Shown here piece after piece: positions 1 through 10,903 of a DNA stretch of 64,000 bases (the stretch's first letter is position 1; every line of letters starts with the position of its first letter). Origin of the DNA: Bilabrum cf. latius (taxonomy: Eukaryota > Bigyra: Bicosoecida > Bigyra > Bicosoecida); contig OZ237757.1 of the NCBI GenBank assembly GCA_965178125.1, forward strand, positions 744,001-808,000, in the 5' to 3' direction. Below the pieces are notes generated by a model. The model was not told the DNA's origin. It saw only the letters and a program-made list of their open reading frames with translations, and did no database searches. Position numbers and translations under genes: made by a program.

Positions 1-3000
1 AGCGTCCAGGTCGGCGGTGCTCGTCGATTCAGCGTGCGCGTTGCTTGAGCTGTCCTCGGGTAACACGCACCCCGAGTCCTATGGTGCTTGCAGTGCATCG
101 CTGTCCTGCAAGCTTGGCGAGAATGCAGTGCATCCTGGGGCAGTGCGGGCAGATGCCCAGGAGGAGCCAAGAGCCACGAGGCCTTGCATGTTCACTTGGC
201 TCTGGCCCCGATGATATTCGTCACCACCTAGTTCCCTAGGAGTTATGCTGCCACTGTCAACCACGCCGGCCCCTGCATGGCGACCATCCGAAGGTGCAAC
301 GGACTCGACTTTCCTGCGCAGCCGCCTGCGGATCCCCCCCGCCGCCCTCTCCGCCTCTATCGCAGCATCGCTGGCGAACTCCAGCCCGAGCACCACCGAG
401 TTCAGAGGCACCCTGCACTCGTGAGAGACGAACCGCAGCCTGGCTCGCAATGCGGCTGCATGTCTGTCCGCCTGCGCCACGGCAGTCTCCAGCTCATCGG
501 ATTGCACGGCGAACAAATAGAGCGCGCCCAGCACCGCAACCCGGATTGCAAGCCAAGCAAATCTCCAAGCCGACTCGCCTACCGTGTACGCCATCGCAGC
601 ATCTTCCCAGTCCTCCCGCAGGAGTTGCTGCAACGATCGATCAGCAAGATCTTCCGTGGGACAGGGGAAGAAATCCCGGATGCCTGCGATCAACGTGTAT
701 GCGCACTGGCAGACAGCCTCGGGGCGAGCAATCAGCGACTCCTGCAGGATATTCACCGCGATAAAGTGAAGGATTGCGGCAGTGGCCATCCCTTTCAGTA
801 CCACGGCCAAGAGCGTTGTGCGAGATCGCACCTGCCGCACCAGTGCCGCGCCGAGACTGCTCTGTGCCCCCGTCAGTCCCTGTCCACCGGGGTCCACGAG
901 AGACTCCACGCGACCGTCTCGAGAGCCGAGGAGCAGCGCTGCAGACCTCAACACGTGGTTCTCCGTCGCAGGATAGGTGGGATCATCGCCTTCAGCGCCT
1001 GCCCGGCCGCCTAAAGGACCGCAGCACAAGTCACAGCGCCCGCTAGTGCGATCCGGAGCGCTGCTTTTAAGGTCTGGCTGGCCACTCTGATGCCCACACC
1101 CGGGCGAAATCGCCACACTTGCAGCAACGAAGAACCCGTACGTGTCCGAGGCGGCCAAAATCCACTCGTCGCTGTCCTCCCAGATAGAGCACCACCCCTC
1201 CTTCCGTCCCATGCCGCCCTACTGCTACATAGCGCGACCAACGGTTGAACTGCTGCCAGCGCCTGCTCCTCGTCTGGTCCCTCCTGCGGGCGCCTGCTAG
1301 ATCTTTCGCAGTACCCTCAGGAGGCGCTGCTGGCCGCTGCGCAGCCTGGGAGTTCCTCGTCCTTTGCTAGACGACACATCGTTAGATGCAGCTGGTAGGT
1401 GGCCGCCATCGCATACTTGGTAGCAGCAGCAGGTGCTTATGCATGCGCCCATGCATCGGCACGGCACTCGCCAGCAGCACAGCGCTTTGCAGCACACCGA
1501 GGCGTGGCACTGACCAAAGCACACTGCGCATGAGACGGCAGCGGGAGCATCCGCCCAGTCCCAGGCGATCGTGCTCGTTAGCTCTCGGCTGGCCTCTCTA
1601 GAGCTTGGTGTTGCAGGCCCGCGTCTGGCGGCACCAGTTTCAGGGTCCAGCTGCACGTGAGAGCGCGGTGCAGCAACTGCAGCAGCGGCATGAATCGTGC
1701 TGGTATTGGCGGTCGAAACTGCGGGGGCCGTATCCGACGCAAGGTGAGGCACCGGAGCCACACCGCTTTGGTTGGCACCGAGAGGCGTGACCTTGCCCTT
1801 GCCCTTTGATGTCGATCTCCTCCTTTGCTGCTGGACGGCGTGCCCCCTCAATCTTGCTGCAATCACGTGCTACCCAAAGTGGACATCAGCTCGGTGAAGG
1901 GCCCGCCTCAAGCCCACCGCCGGTGTCAGCACAAAGAGGAGGAATCCCCACAGCGTGAATGCGACATGAACCACGGCAAGCAGCACGATCAGGCCCGGAA
2001 GATAAGCGTACACTCCCTCCAGTTTCTCTTCGTACAGCCTGGGCTGGCTGTTGCTTGTCCCGTCCAGCACATCGCTGACGGAAAGTGGGAAGGCCAGACC
2101 AGCAGCAGATGCGTTCCCGCCCGATGCAGCCACCTTGCCCCTGGCGTAGTCGAGGGCAGTCAGGGCCACAGAGGACTCGGCCGAGCTCATCCTCACGATG
2201 CACGTGTGCAGTACGTCAGATCGAGTGACTTCATTTTCAAGCAAGACGTCAGCATTGTGCTGGATTGCGCCACTGGCGAGCGCTGCCTGTAGAGCGGCGG
2301 AGGCATTGTCTCGGTCGTTGTCAGCATCTGCTCGCAGGGCGTGCTGCTGCATTGCTAGGAAATACAGTGGCTGGCCATCGGTGCCGGTGATGAGAGGCTG
2401 GGCCCACAGCGGCAGCTGCACGGACGCACTGCGATTCGGGGCAGGCGTGGCATCCGCGGGTCCCGCGGCCGACTGTGCCCACCCCTCCGTAGGTGCCCAC
2501 CAGAATCCACCGGTGGACCGCTGATCCGATCCCGACGATCCCGACCGGATCCGGTCGAGCTCCCTTGTGGCAGACACGCCTTTCTCGTACGACGCCGCGG
2601 AGGCCGCCAAGTTCGTGAAGCCAATGGTGGCAGATACGAATGCGTTTGCCGCGAATCCAACCACCACGCACGTGATGATGGTCACCAGCCTGCTCCTCTT
2701 GGCCTGGATCTCTGCCCTGGGCCTCGTGGCGTTGGCCGAGCCGATAATCATAGTGGAAATCACCACCGTGCTCACAAACACGGCCCCGGATACTGCCACT
2801 AGTGGTGACACGGTGCTCTGCTGCGGGATGGAGTACCGAACGTCCCCCACCGTCCATGGCTCCCCGCGCACCATGCGGGACAGGTAGTGCACGATGCCGC
2901 GAATCAGGCCGCGAGCGCTCGAAAATCGGATGACCAGCGGACCTTTCCCGAAGGTACCACCTTTGGGATCGCTGGTCTCTGGGACGTACTGGAAAAAGCT

Positions 3001-3723
3001 CTCCAACGTTGCCATGGCTGCAAGCGTCGTTACAAGCATCAACAGGACCGATCTGCGGGTGCTGCACTCGGCCAGGCAAGCACACTGCCAACAGGAGCCC
3101 GCGACAACGCGACGGCCGCCAACGTAATCTTTACGAATAGTGCTTGGCGGCACATGGTTGATAGGCCGAGTGCTTGCGGAAATCGCGGCGGTGTTGCCAA
3201 CTGCACCAAGTTCGCTTCCAGCAGGCAGAGATGAATCTTCAGCTCTATCTCTACGACAACCGCTGCATGCGTACATTTGCAGCAAAGTTTTCATTAAGCG
3301 GTTTCCCCCACCGTTTTTCCAAGCTTCAAGTACCCACAGAGCTGTTAATAATACCATGCAAGCGATAGCCACTAACACATTGCAGGCGCTAAAAATACCG
3401 ATTGCGTGCTGAGCCATCCGGGTAGAAGCCTGGAAATCCAGAAGCGAAGACAGTATTGTGCCAGTTTGCGATAGTCTAGACGAATAGTTTCTGGACGTAA
3501 GCGAAGGCCAAGGGGCAGCGAGCTCCGCTGAAGGATTCGCACCGCTCCTGTACAGCACTCCACTGCCCAATTCCCCCGTAAGTATATCGAGCACAATCGA
3601 GGTACCAGCAATAAGGATCATCGAAGCAAGTACAGGAACCAGCAGGCTTGTCCATGCGTGCGTTGCGAGCGCTTCGATCGCCGCGGCGCTTCTAGGCTAA
3701 ACGGTTCCACTGCTCGACACCAT
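1..3723 (-). CDS. Membrane sensor histidine kinase, C-terminal part beyond window
   Basis: One frame is open from the ATG at 3723-3721 (a TAA lies 51 nt upstream) to the window edge, 1241 codons, if TAG is sense. TAGs are at 3699, 1872, 1299, 1227, 1221 and 81. The first is codon 9. About six hydrophobic segments are visible in the first half (near residues 24-46, 108-134, 225-245, 305-328, 346-369, 570-602) and two more near 968-992 and 1055-1073. Just after the last membrane helix comes a histidine-kinase H-box, LRFVSHECRVPLNSVVLG, with the phospho-acceptor His near residue 1101. The long loop between segments 5 and 6 could be a sensor region. The ATPase domain and any receiver domain would lie left of position 1. 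The family autophosphorylates on His and passes phosphate to Asp. The ligand cannot be told. The segment between 1866 and 1212 is low in recognisable structure, and another frame at 1241-1011 also encodes a hydrophobic stretch, so a small intron there is possible. Confidence 0.75.
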
Positions 3724-4342
3724 TTGAGACCGCACAGGGCGCAACCGAGGTTATTAGCAAGTCATGATTGATCCTACCAAAGGCAGATAAATCTAGATTC
3801 GTGTTGCAGAAGCTTACCGTCGCAGTCGCCGTTCGTGCTGCGAACAACGCCGTGACCGGCTGCTTTTGGTCGCAACTTGATTGAAGTCGCGGCGCTCATC
3901 AGCCCGGCTGCCAGTGGTCGGAGCCTGAAGTAATTAGGCTGACCGCAAAAGATCGGCTGAGGAACAAACGCATGCTACCAAGTGGAGCCAAAAGAAGGAA
4001 TTCCAAGAAACAAGAAATTGTATCCAAGCGTGCAAGCTGCGGCATCAGACCCCCGTGCTCAAACAGGCACAGGGACGCCGGCCAGTCTCGACATCCAAGG
4101 CCGAGCCGCTGCAGTCGCAGGGTGTCGCGCGGGACCAGCCCCCGAGGTAGCATCCAATACCGCCCCCAGGCGCTAGCCCCCAACGCCCCGCCGCCGAACC
4201 ATGCAAATAGAATGGTCGGGATTCAGGCGTGCGCGCGCGAACACATCCTGTTCCAGCTCTAGACTATCCACCACACCTCGTGGCAACTCACTGGGCTACA
4301 CTGCACTGCACTGCACTGCACTGCAATGCACTGCACTGCAAT
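3724..4342. other. Intergenic, no gene seen
   Basis: This stretch lies between the kinase start (3723) and the end of the next minus-strand gene (4343). I see no conserved coding frame. It must hold the kinase promoter and the 3' UTR of the neighbour. It contains the CTGCA pentanucleotide repeat listed separately. Confidence 0.5.
4301..4340. repeat. (CTGCA)n microsatellite
   Basis: Eight consecutive CTGCA units, one with a substitution (CTGCAATGCA), lie immediately downstream of the TGA of the minus-strand gene ending at 4343, so probably in its 3' UTR. Confidence 0.9.
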
Positions 4343-5669
4343 TCAGTCGGCGAGCTCATCATCCCCTTCCAGCACCACCCCGCCCCCGGCTCCTTGTGCA
4401 CCAACAACGAAAGAGCCGCCCGAGGCAGGAAATGCCGAGGGCATTCCATCTGTTCGGGCACGCTTGGCCTCCCTGCCCCAGCCTCCCTCCCACCCCCCTT
4501 CCTGAGTGCATGGTGGCAGCGATGCAGCGGTGCTCCGAGTCGCTCCGTGGCTCGCTGGTTGGTTGGAGGCCTAGCTCGGGCGCAGGGCAGCGGATCTAGT
4601 CTGGCTCCCGCCGGGGGCAGACACGTGGGAGAATTCTGGACTCAAATCTGAGCCAGAGTCATAGTCTGGCTCACTTTCAGACGCCGAGTTGGAGTCGGCC
4701 GCAGCACCGTTCCCTGCGGCAGCACCGGCGGCATCCGTGAAGTGCGGCGGCGAGGAGCCATGGCACGTCCGGCTGCCAGTGCTGAGGGGCCCCGACATGA
4801 TACGAGCTACATGCCGCTCCGGGGTTTGCGAGCTGGTGCGCCTCCGCTTCTTCAAGTGCTCTAGGCTCATGGAGTGGATCCTCGTAGCGGGGCTGTCGCC
4901 AATGGCATCGCCCTTACCGCGAAAAGAAGGCCCGGCTCCACCGCCAGCAATGGGCATGTCGCTCCTGCCAGTGGCATCGCCCTCACTGCGAGAAGGAGGC
5001 CCAGCTCCACCGCCGGCAATGGGCATGTCGCTCCTGCCAGTGGCATCGCCCTCACTGCGAGAAGGAGGCCCGGCTCCACCGCCGGCAATGGGCATGTCGC
5101 TCCTGCCAGTGGCATCGCCCTCACTGCGAGAAGGAGGCCCGGCTCCACCGCCAGCAATGGGCATGTCGCTCCTGCCAGTGGCATCGCCCTCACTGCGAGA
5201 AGGAGGCCCGGCTCCACCGCCAGCAATGGGCATGTCGCTCCTGCCAGTGGCATCGCCCTCACTGCGAGAAGGAGGCCCGGCTCCACCGCCAGCAATGTTG
5301 CCTGACCCGCTTGCTCGGCCGGTAGTGGGCGACCATGGCTGTGAGGCCTCCCAGCCCTGGCCCTGGATAGTTTGGCTCGCAACGGGTGCTGCATCTGGCA
5401 GTCGCTGCTCGGATGGCGCCATGCCAGGCTTACCGGATTTCGCAGCTACATTTGTCTACTTGCTCCCCAAGGGTTGCCGATGCCGCGCTGCGGCTTTCGT
5501 TGATTCAATAAACTCTTGGTTCGGCACTGGGCCTGTCTGGGATACACGCTGATGACGCCATGCCGCCGCTTCTTGCTTTTGCCCAGTTTTCTCGCTCGGG
5601 CATTCAATAAGCTTCTATGCTGTTTCAACTGGTGACAACGAGCCCGTGCCTGGGGAATAACTAGTACCA
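4343..5669 (-). CDS. Disordered protein with 23-residue tandem repeats (3' exon)
   Basis: This is the large last exon of a gene of unknown function. The minus-strand frame is open from a good acceptor (TTTCGCAG, exon starts 5669) to TGA at 4345-4343, crossing TAGs at 5617, 5458 and 4573. A TAA at 5710 ends the frame upstream, so a first exon must lie within about 5700-5900, but I could not place its donor. The protein is low-complexity and hydrophilic: a Ser/Lys-rich start, five full 23-residue Gly/Pro/Ala/Ser-rich repeats with flanking partial copies, a basic patch (HLKKRRRTSS) that could act in nuclear localisation, then an acidic Ser/Asp stretch and the C-terminus EGDDELAD. No enzyme domain is visible. 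The repeats also keep other frames open, so codon-level proof of this frame rests on the flanks. Confidence 0.5.
4948..5300. repeat. 69-bp coding minisatellite
   Basis: Near-identical 69-bp units begin at 4948, 5017, 5086, 5155 and 5224, with partial units on both sides. The period is a multiple of three and encodes a 23-residue repeat in the minus-strand protein. Units differ by only one or two bases, which suggests recent expansion or homogenisation. Confidence 0.95.
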
Positions 5670-5709
5670 CTGCGAAACAAGGAAAATGCAAGCTAATTTG
5701 TGCAGCATT

Positions 5710-6314
5710 ACTGTTGACTGTGGTTGCAGCCTGCTGAGCGGTGCGAGAAGACTGCGATCCTTTGCCGTGACAAATAAAAGCGACCAAACCACGCAACGGG
5801 GGCGAGTCAGATGTCATTGCAGTGAATCGCGCTATAATGATACACACAGTTCACTGCAAAGGAGGCGATGTTAGTCTGCCGAAAGGCTTGCAGGGGGAAA
5901 TGGGCAGGATCGATGGATGGCCGACACGATGTGGCTCAAGCTGACCGCCAGCGAGGAATCATTCAATTCTTACTTGCATTCCATGGCGCCTGAATGTATG
6001 TTTTGCCAATCAAAGTCGCGCTTGACCCGTGGTGGATGCCTGCAAAGCAGTTGCTCGCCCCGGCTGCCGACGCGCACCGGTGCGCAGAAAACCCGACGCC
6101 GTACGCGGTATCCTGTCTTGAAGTACACGCAACTTGAATGCCCCGGGGAAAAGGAGAAAAAGACAGGTTCGATCCACAAACACGTGTCACGGGATGTCAA
6201 GGGGTCGTATTGGCTTGAGAGAATGCCTGCTCAGTCTTCAAAGCTGCTAGGATTGTTTATTGGCAGCACCCCACAGACTCCGCGACTAGATCCACCACAT
6301 AGTCCGTGGTGGAT
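5710..6314. other. No supported gene; probable 5' exon and promoter of the repeat-protein gene
   Basis: The stretch is less GC-rich than the coding regions. It should contain the first exon and promoter of the minus-strand gene at 4343-5669. A plus-strand open frame from ATG 5917 to TGA 6342 exists (141 codons), but it has no recognisable domain and overlaps the end of the next gene. Confidence 0.4.
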
Positions 6315-6957
6315 TCAAATGCCACGTCTCGGTCGCAAATGATATCGGTAGGCGGTCTTGCGTCGTATCGCCACACCTGTTGTTGCTACCCTCCGCCTCA
6401 CCTTCTCCTCCTTCTCCTCCGCTAGCCACTGGCCGAACGACTGGCCCCCACCTTGAAACCGGCTTTCCCCACCCACGCACTGGTGTGCCATCGGCGCCGC
6501 AGGAGCCTCGCTATAGTCCAAGCCGACCGTAGTGTCTTCGCTCAACCCTGGCAGAGCGCCGTGCAAAGGTCTCAGCACTGCCTCCAACGACTGGCACAGC
6601 AGGATGGCAGACTGCGGGCGCAACTCATTGGAGGCATTCGCGGCATCAACGGCGCTTTCGCTGAAGCCCCTCACGGAGAATACCAGGTAGGCTGCAGTTG
6701 GCCGCCGCCGGCGTGTCCACACGCAACCGAATTTTTTCGGTGTGTGACGACGAAACAATGTCCGCAAATTTACTTTGCGTTGTAGCGGACCAATAAGGCG
6801 ACTTCGGGTTTAATTGGTACATTTCAACGAAAATCTCCATTATTACGTCGATGGTACGGAGCGACGCTGCCGAATGATTGCCTAGAATGGTGGACTTTAC
6901 CGCAAGCGCAAGCGGGCGCGCAACCGCCTCAACAGACACAGTCTCCCATTGCGGCAT
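6315..6957 (-). CDS. Hypothetical protein, two exons
   Basis: I do not recognise this gene. A model with exon 1 at 6957-6774, an 82-nt intron (GTAAAT ... CTGCAG) and exon 2 at 6691-6315 keeps one frame of 187 codons ending in TGA. Its intron size matches other introns in the window. The N-terminal half looks helical and mildly hydrophobic, and the C-terminal half is Ala/Gly/Glu-rich, ending in a basic tail. The first 84 nt overlap, in antisense, the start of the glycosyltransferase gene on the plus strand. Either the two genes really overlap head to head or this one starts at a later ATG, for example near 6840. No TAG occurs in the frame. Confidence 0.45.
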
Positions 6958-9900
6958 CAGGTTGCAGCCACGGTGGGATGTCTACTTTTGATTCTTGCGT
7001 ACATTTTCGGCCGCCCTGCTAATCTGCCAGGCAGTCCGGAACCTGCAGATGAGCCAGCGAGCGAGTGTGCACTTGGGCCTGCCTCCCGTAGGAATGCCGT
7101 TCTGTCGCAATTTAGAGACTTAAAGTAGGCTTCTAGGATTTTGGTTGTAGATCAAATCTCAGTCTCAGACTGGCAGGGGGCATGGAGTGCTGACTTGCAT
7201 CTGGCGCCGAGAGGCTGGGAAGAAGCCATGTCATTTGGCATGTCACGCACCGGAGCCACCCGACAGGTAGCAAGAACTGAAATCATGCAGGATGCAGCCC
7301 CCGGCCCATACTCCCACTCAGATCGATTCCGAGACTCCTTGGAGCGAGCAGGCCTGGAGGCAGCCGAGCACCTGCCCATGCTCGGAACAGCGCTGGCGCT
7401 CGCACGGGAGAGCGGGCAGCCCCTCGCGATGGCTAGCGTGACATTCCTTCTCACCGGGCCGGGTGTGCAGGAGCTGGCTGCGGCCGAGCTGGCGGTAGCG
7501 CAGGCACTCACTGCGGGCAGCGAGGCCTGCGCTGACCATGCCATCCGCGCCTCAGGTGTATCCGCCGACCGCTTGTCCCTCCTGTTCGTATGGAGGGGGC
7601 TGGTGCGCCTCCTAGCCCAGCGGGGCATCCGGGCTCTTCTCCTGCCTCGCTCCCCGGGCAACGTAATCGTCACACCGGCCAGCGAGATGGCCTCCTCGGC
7701 CAGCGATTTTCTGGACTGGATCGACCCCACTGCCGCTACAGGGGGGGAGGAGCCCGGGGCGGCCCCGGTCCGACTGGGGCACGCATTGGGGAACACACTG
7801 AGGCACTCGTTGGGCGGAACAGGTGCCGCGGGCACGCTGGGTGACCACGGGCCACAGAGTGGACAGCCAGGCTCTCAGTCGAAACAGGCCGATTGGGCGG
7901 CACGGCTGCCACCAGCCGCAGAAGGCCTCGGACCGTTCGAAGAGGTGCACGTGAGGGCAAGCCGGTCGCCCGCCGTCCACGCCATGCGCCGGCGCCGGAT
8001 GGGTGTGACGAGTGCACTCGCGGGCACCCGTTTCGTGGTCCACGCGGTGGGCGGCGGGGACGACCGCATGGTTCGCCAGGGAAGGTTCGTTGGGTCCGTG
8101 GACGAGTTGGTCGCAAGTGCCGCGGAGTACGTCAGCGTCGAGCTGGCCGATGCCGTGGTCGCGTGGGATGCAGGCGCGCTCCGTCGGCTCCGGAGGGCGG
8201 GCGCAGCGCCGCGCAATCCCGTTCTGGTCCCACCGCCGCTGCCGAACTTCACCGCTGCCAAGAGCGATTGGACCATCAGAGACGCCCCTTCCAGCACGTC
8301 TGGAACCCCCCGTGGTCCCAGCACCACTCGTCCTCCTCGCACGCGTCCAGCTGCCTCGAGGCATAGCAGCCTATCCGCGGCTGCCGCCAACTGCCTCTCG
8401 CACCGGCTGCATATATCCGTTGAGTCCCCGTCCTGGACCCCACTGCTTGCGAGAGAGACGGGCTTGTCGCTGGTGAAAGCAGCGGAAAGCATGCTGCAAG
8501 AGCTGCACCAGCACCAGGGGCAGGGGTAGGGGTAGGCACTTAATGGCGGCGGCGGTATGATAGAATCAGAGCAGGGCGCGCGGGTGCTGTTCCTATGCAA
8601 GCTGCACTGCACTGTGGCGGTATCTACGATGCAGGCGGCCGGCCTCGACGTGAAGAAGCTGAGCCGCGGCACTGCTCACGAGAGCAAGGGTCTTGACGAG
8701 CTGGAGAGTGCCTGGTTCAAACGGGTGGACAAAGTGGAAGATACAAGCGAGAGTGGTCAAAGAGGCAATGACGAGGACGCGGCACTCCGGGGTACCGGCG
8801 AGGACACCTTGCGGCCTCTGGCACAGACAGGCGAATCTGCAGAGGCCGCCCAGCACAGGGGCTTTGCAAACGGCCTGGGCCCCGCGCTCGGTCACACCCC
8901 GGGCCAGGCGCTTTCTCATTCGGAGGTGCTGGAGGACCCGTTGGTTGGCATGACATCGCTGGAACTCGGGGGATAGTGGGAGGCCAAGTTGGACGGGTGG
9001 CGTTCGGCAGCTGCTTCCAACATCGGTAGCAGGCGAAGATACCACGTGTCTGTTGAGATCGTGCAGGTGAGCTCGTACAGCGTAGCGTGGAGGCGCGCTG
9101 GGCTGCTCGGGCAGGTGCCGGAGCTCTGCGCCCTCGCGTTGTTCCCTCCCTCCTTCGCCGATGCCGCCTGGGACGCGCGCAGGTTCGCAAGCTTGGGGAT
9201 CCCGCCCGTGCTTCCTGGTGCGTTGTCGACTGAGGTGGAAGACGAGGCCATGCTGGTGGCACTGCAGCCAAATGCTGTGCGCGTGGACGGGCCGGGGGAG
9301 TCAGCCGGGCTCATTGAAGCGAGTTTACCCGTCGCACGTGCTGGGTCAGACACTGGCTGGGGGGAGGCGTGGGGCGCGCGGGATGGCAGCACGTCGGAGG
9401 GCGACGCGTGGGTGCTTGATCGGTATGAGATGCCGTCACCCACCACGCTGGGCAGGTGGCTAGCCAGGTCATTCGCTGGAGAGTCGCCAAAGGGTCGCAG
9501 CGGAGTCTCTGTATCTGGCCTCATCGGGCGGCTGGGAGTCGGCAGCCGGCCGCTTGCAATCACAGATCTAGATGAGGCAAGCACGCCTACAAGCGGTGCT
9601 TCCTCTTCTGCTGCTGCAACGGGTCGCGGCGCGGTGCATCGGCTGGTCGGTACCGAGGCAGTGGCAGCTGGCCTGCGCCAGGTCCGTGCCGCATCGGAAG
9701 ATTCCGCGCGGGCCGCCGCTGAGGCGATCGCGAACGTTCGCGATCGGATCAAGAACGACCCACCGCTGGTGACCGTCTGCATCGCGACAAAGAACCGAGG
9801 GCAGCTCCTGGCAGAGGCGCTCAAGTCGATCCGGCGGTCGGACTACCCTGCCCTGCGGATCGTGATCGTGGAGGACGGCTCGGGGCAGCCAGAGAGGGAC

Positions 9901-10761
9901 AGGTTTGGAGCCACGCTGTCGGCTCTGGTTGAAGAGGAGACCGAAGGCAATGGACCTCGGCGGATGCTCACGGCAGGTGCAGCGGATGAACGACTCACAC
10001 GGCACGGAGCTTCTGCCAGGCCCTCTTCCGCTGAAGCGGTTCTGGAGAGAAGAATGGCGAGACCGGGCAGGGTCATCTGGACCGAGGGGCGAGGGGCAGC
10101 TACCGCGAGGAACGCTGCTGCAGAGGCCGCATGGGCGGATGCAGCTGAACTCGGCTCTGGTACCGCCAGTCATGGTGCCGGTGGTGGTGCCCCAGAAGAA
10201 GGCCTGTTGCTGTTCTTCGACAGCGACGACATCATTCGTCCCACCATGGTGACCCGCATGGTGACGTCACTGCTCCTGGAAGACGCGGACGTCGTGACGT
10301 GCTGGCCGGAGTCGTTTCGGAACACGCAGCAGCACACCGTTGGGATGGAGGAGGGCGCATGGAGGGGGCAGTGGAGGCCATTCGGGCCGTTCGGTGCCCT
10401 GCCTCTTCTCGCCAACACATTCGGAGGGGGCTCTGCGATGTTCCGCCTGGGCGTGTTTCGGGAGCTCGGCGGATACACTCCAGCGCCTGTGGGCCGAGCG
10501 CACCTCGACTACAACCTGCTCTCCAAAGCCAAGGCAGCCGGCAAGAGAGTTGTCCTCGTGCCCGCGATAGGGTATGACTACCGGGCCAACTCCCCTGGCA
10601 GTGTGTTTTCCACGTCCTGGTCCGCTGCATTGAATCGGATGCACTCTCTGCAGCCGTGGCTAGACGCTCAGGGAGATTGGGAGCGCAAGGCCGCGCTGCG
10701 GTATGTGTACGGCAGGACCGACTTGGCCATCGCGGGGAACAACGGGCTGGGAAACACTTGA
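6874..10761 (+). CDS. Type II membrane glycosyltransferase, GT4-like plus GT2 domains
   Basis: A single frame of 1296 codons runs from ATG 6874 to TGA 10759-10761, crossing TAGs at 6883 (codon 4), 7126, 8527, 8533 and 8974. The start is chosen because it places a basic tail (RKRKRARNR) before one hydrophobic segment (VGCLLLILAYIFG, about residues 35-47), the signature of a Golgi or ER type II enzyme. The middle region resembles the N-terminal half of a GT4 transferase (RFVVHAVGG, then a segment around ELADAVVAWDAGALRRL). The C-terminal third is a clear GT2 domain: VTVCIATKNRG near residue 966, then IVIVEDGS, and the metal- and nucleotide-binding DSDD near 1116, followed by GGGSAMFR. It probably transfers a sugar from a nucleotide-sugar donor in glycan or polysaccharide synthesis, but the substrate is unknown. 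Fused GT4-GT2 proteins are known in bacteria. The linker holds CAG/TAG-GGG repeats at 8521-8535. Confidence 0.85.
8509..8535 (+). repeat. In-frame CAG/TAG-GGG codon repeat
   Basis: Inside the glycosyltransferase linker the codons read CAC CAG CAC CAG GGG CAG GGG TAG GGG TAG. Two repeat units carry TAG where the others carry CAG, with the frame kept on both sides. This is the most direct local evidence that TAG and CAG are synonymous here. Confidence 0.9.
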
Positions 10762-10903
10762 TGAACACTGTACATAGTTTCTGATGGGCGGACGGGGATG
10801 GATCTGGATGTGGGGTGCAGCGCACTGTGGCGGGCGCTTCTGTGATCCGATTGGCTCTGTCAGAAATATGGATTGTTGTACCGCTTAGTTCACTCGTTGA
10901 TCC

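Noticed and set aside
4948-5300. CRISPR-like array
   Set aside because: Units are directly adjacent with no spacers and encode a peptide repeat.
5917-6342. Plus-strand frame of 141 codons starting with ATG
   Set aside because: It shows no domain, overlaps the end of the minus-strand gene and is also open on the other strand. It could be real but I cannot support it.
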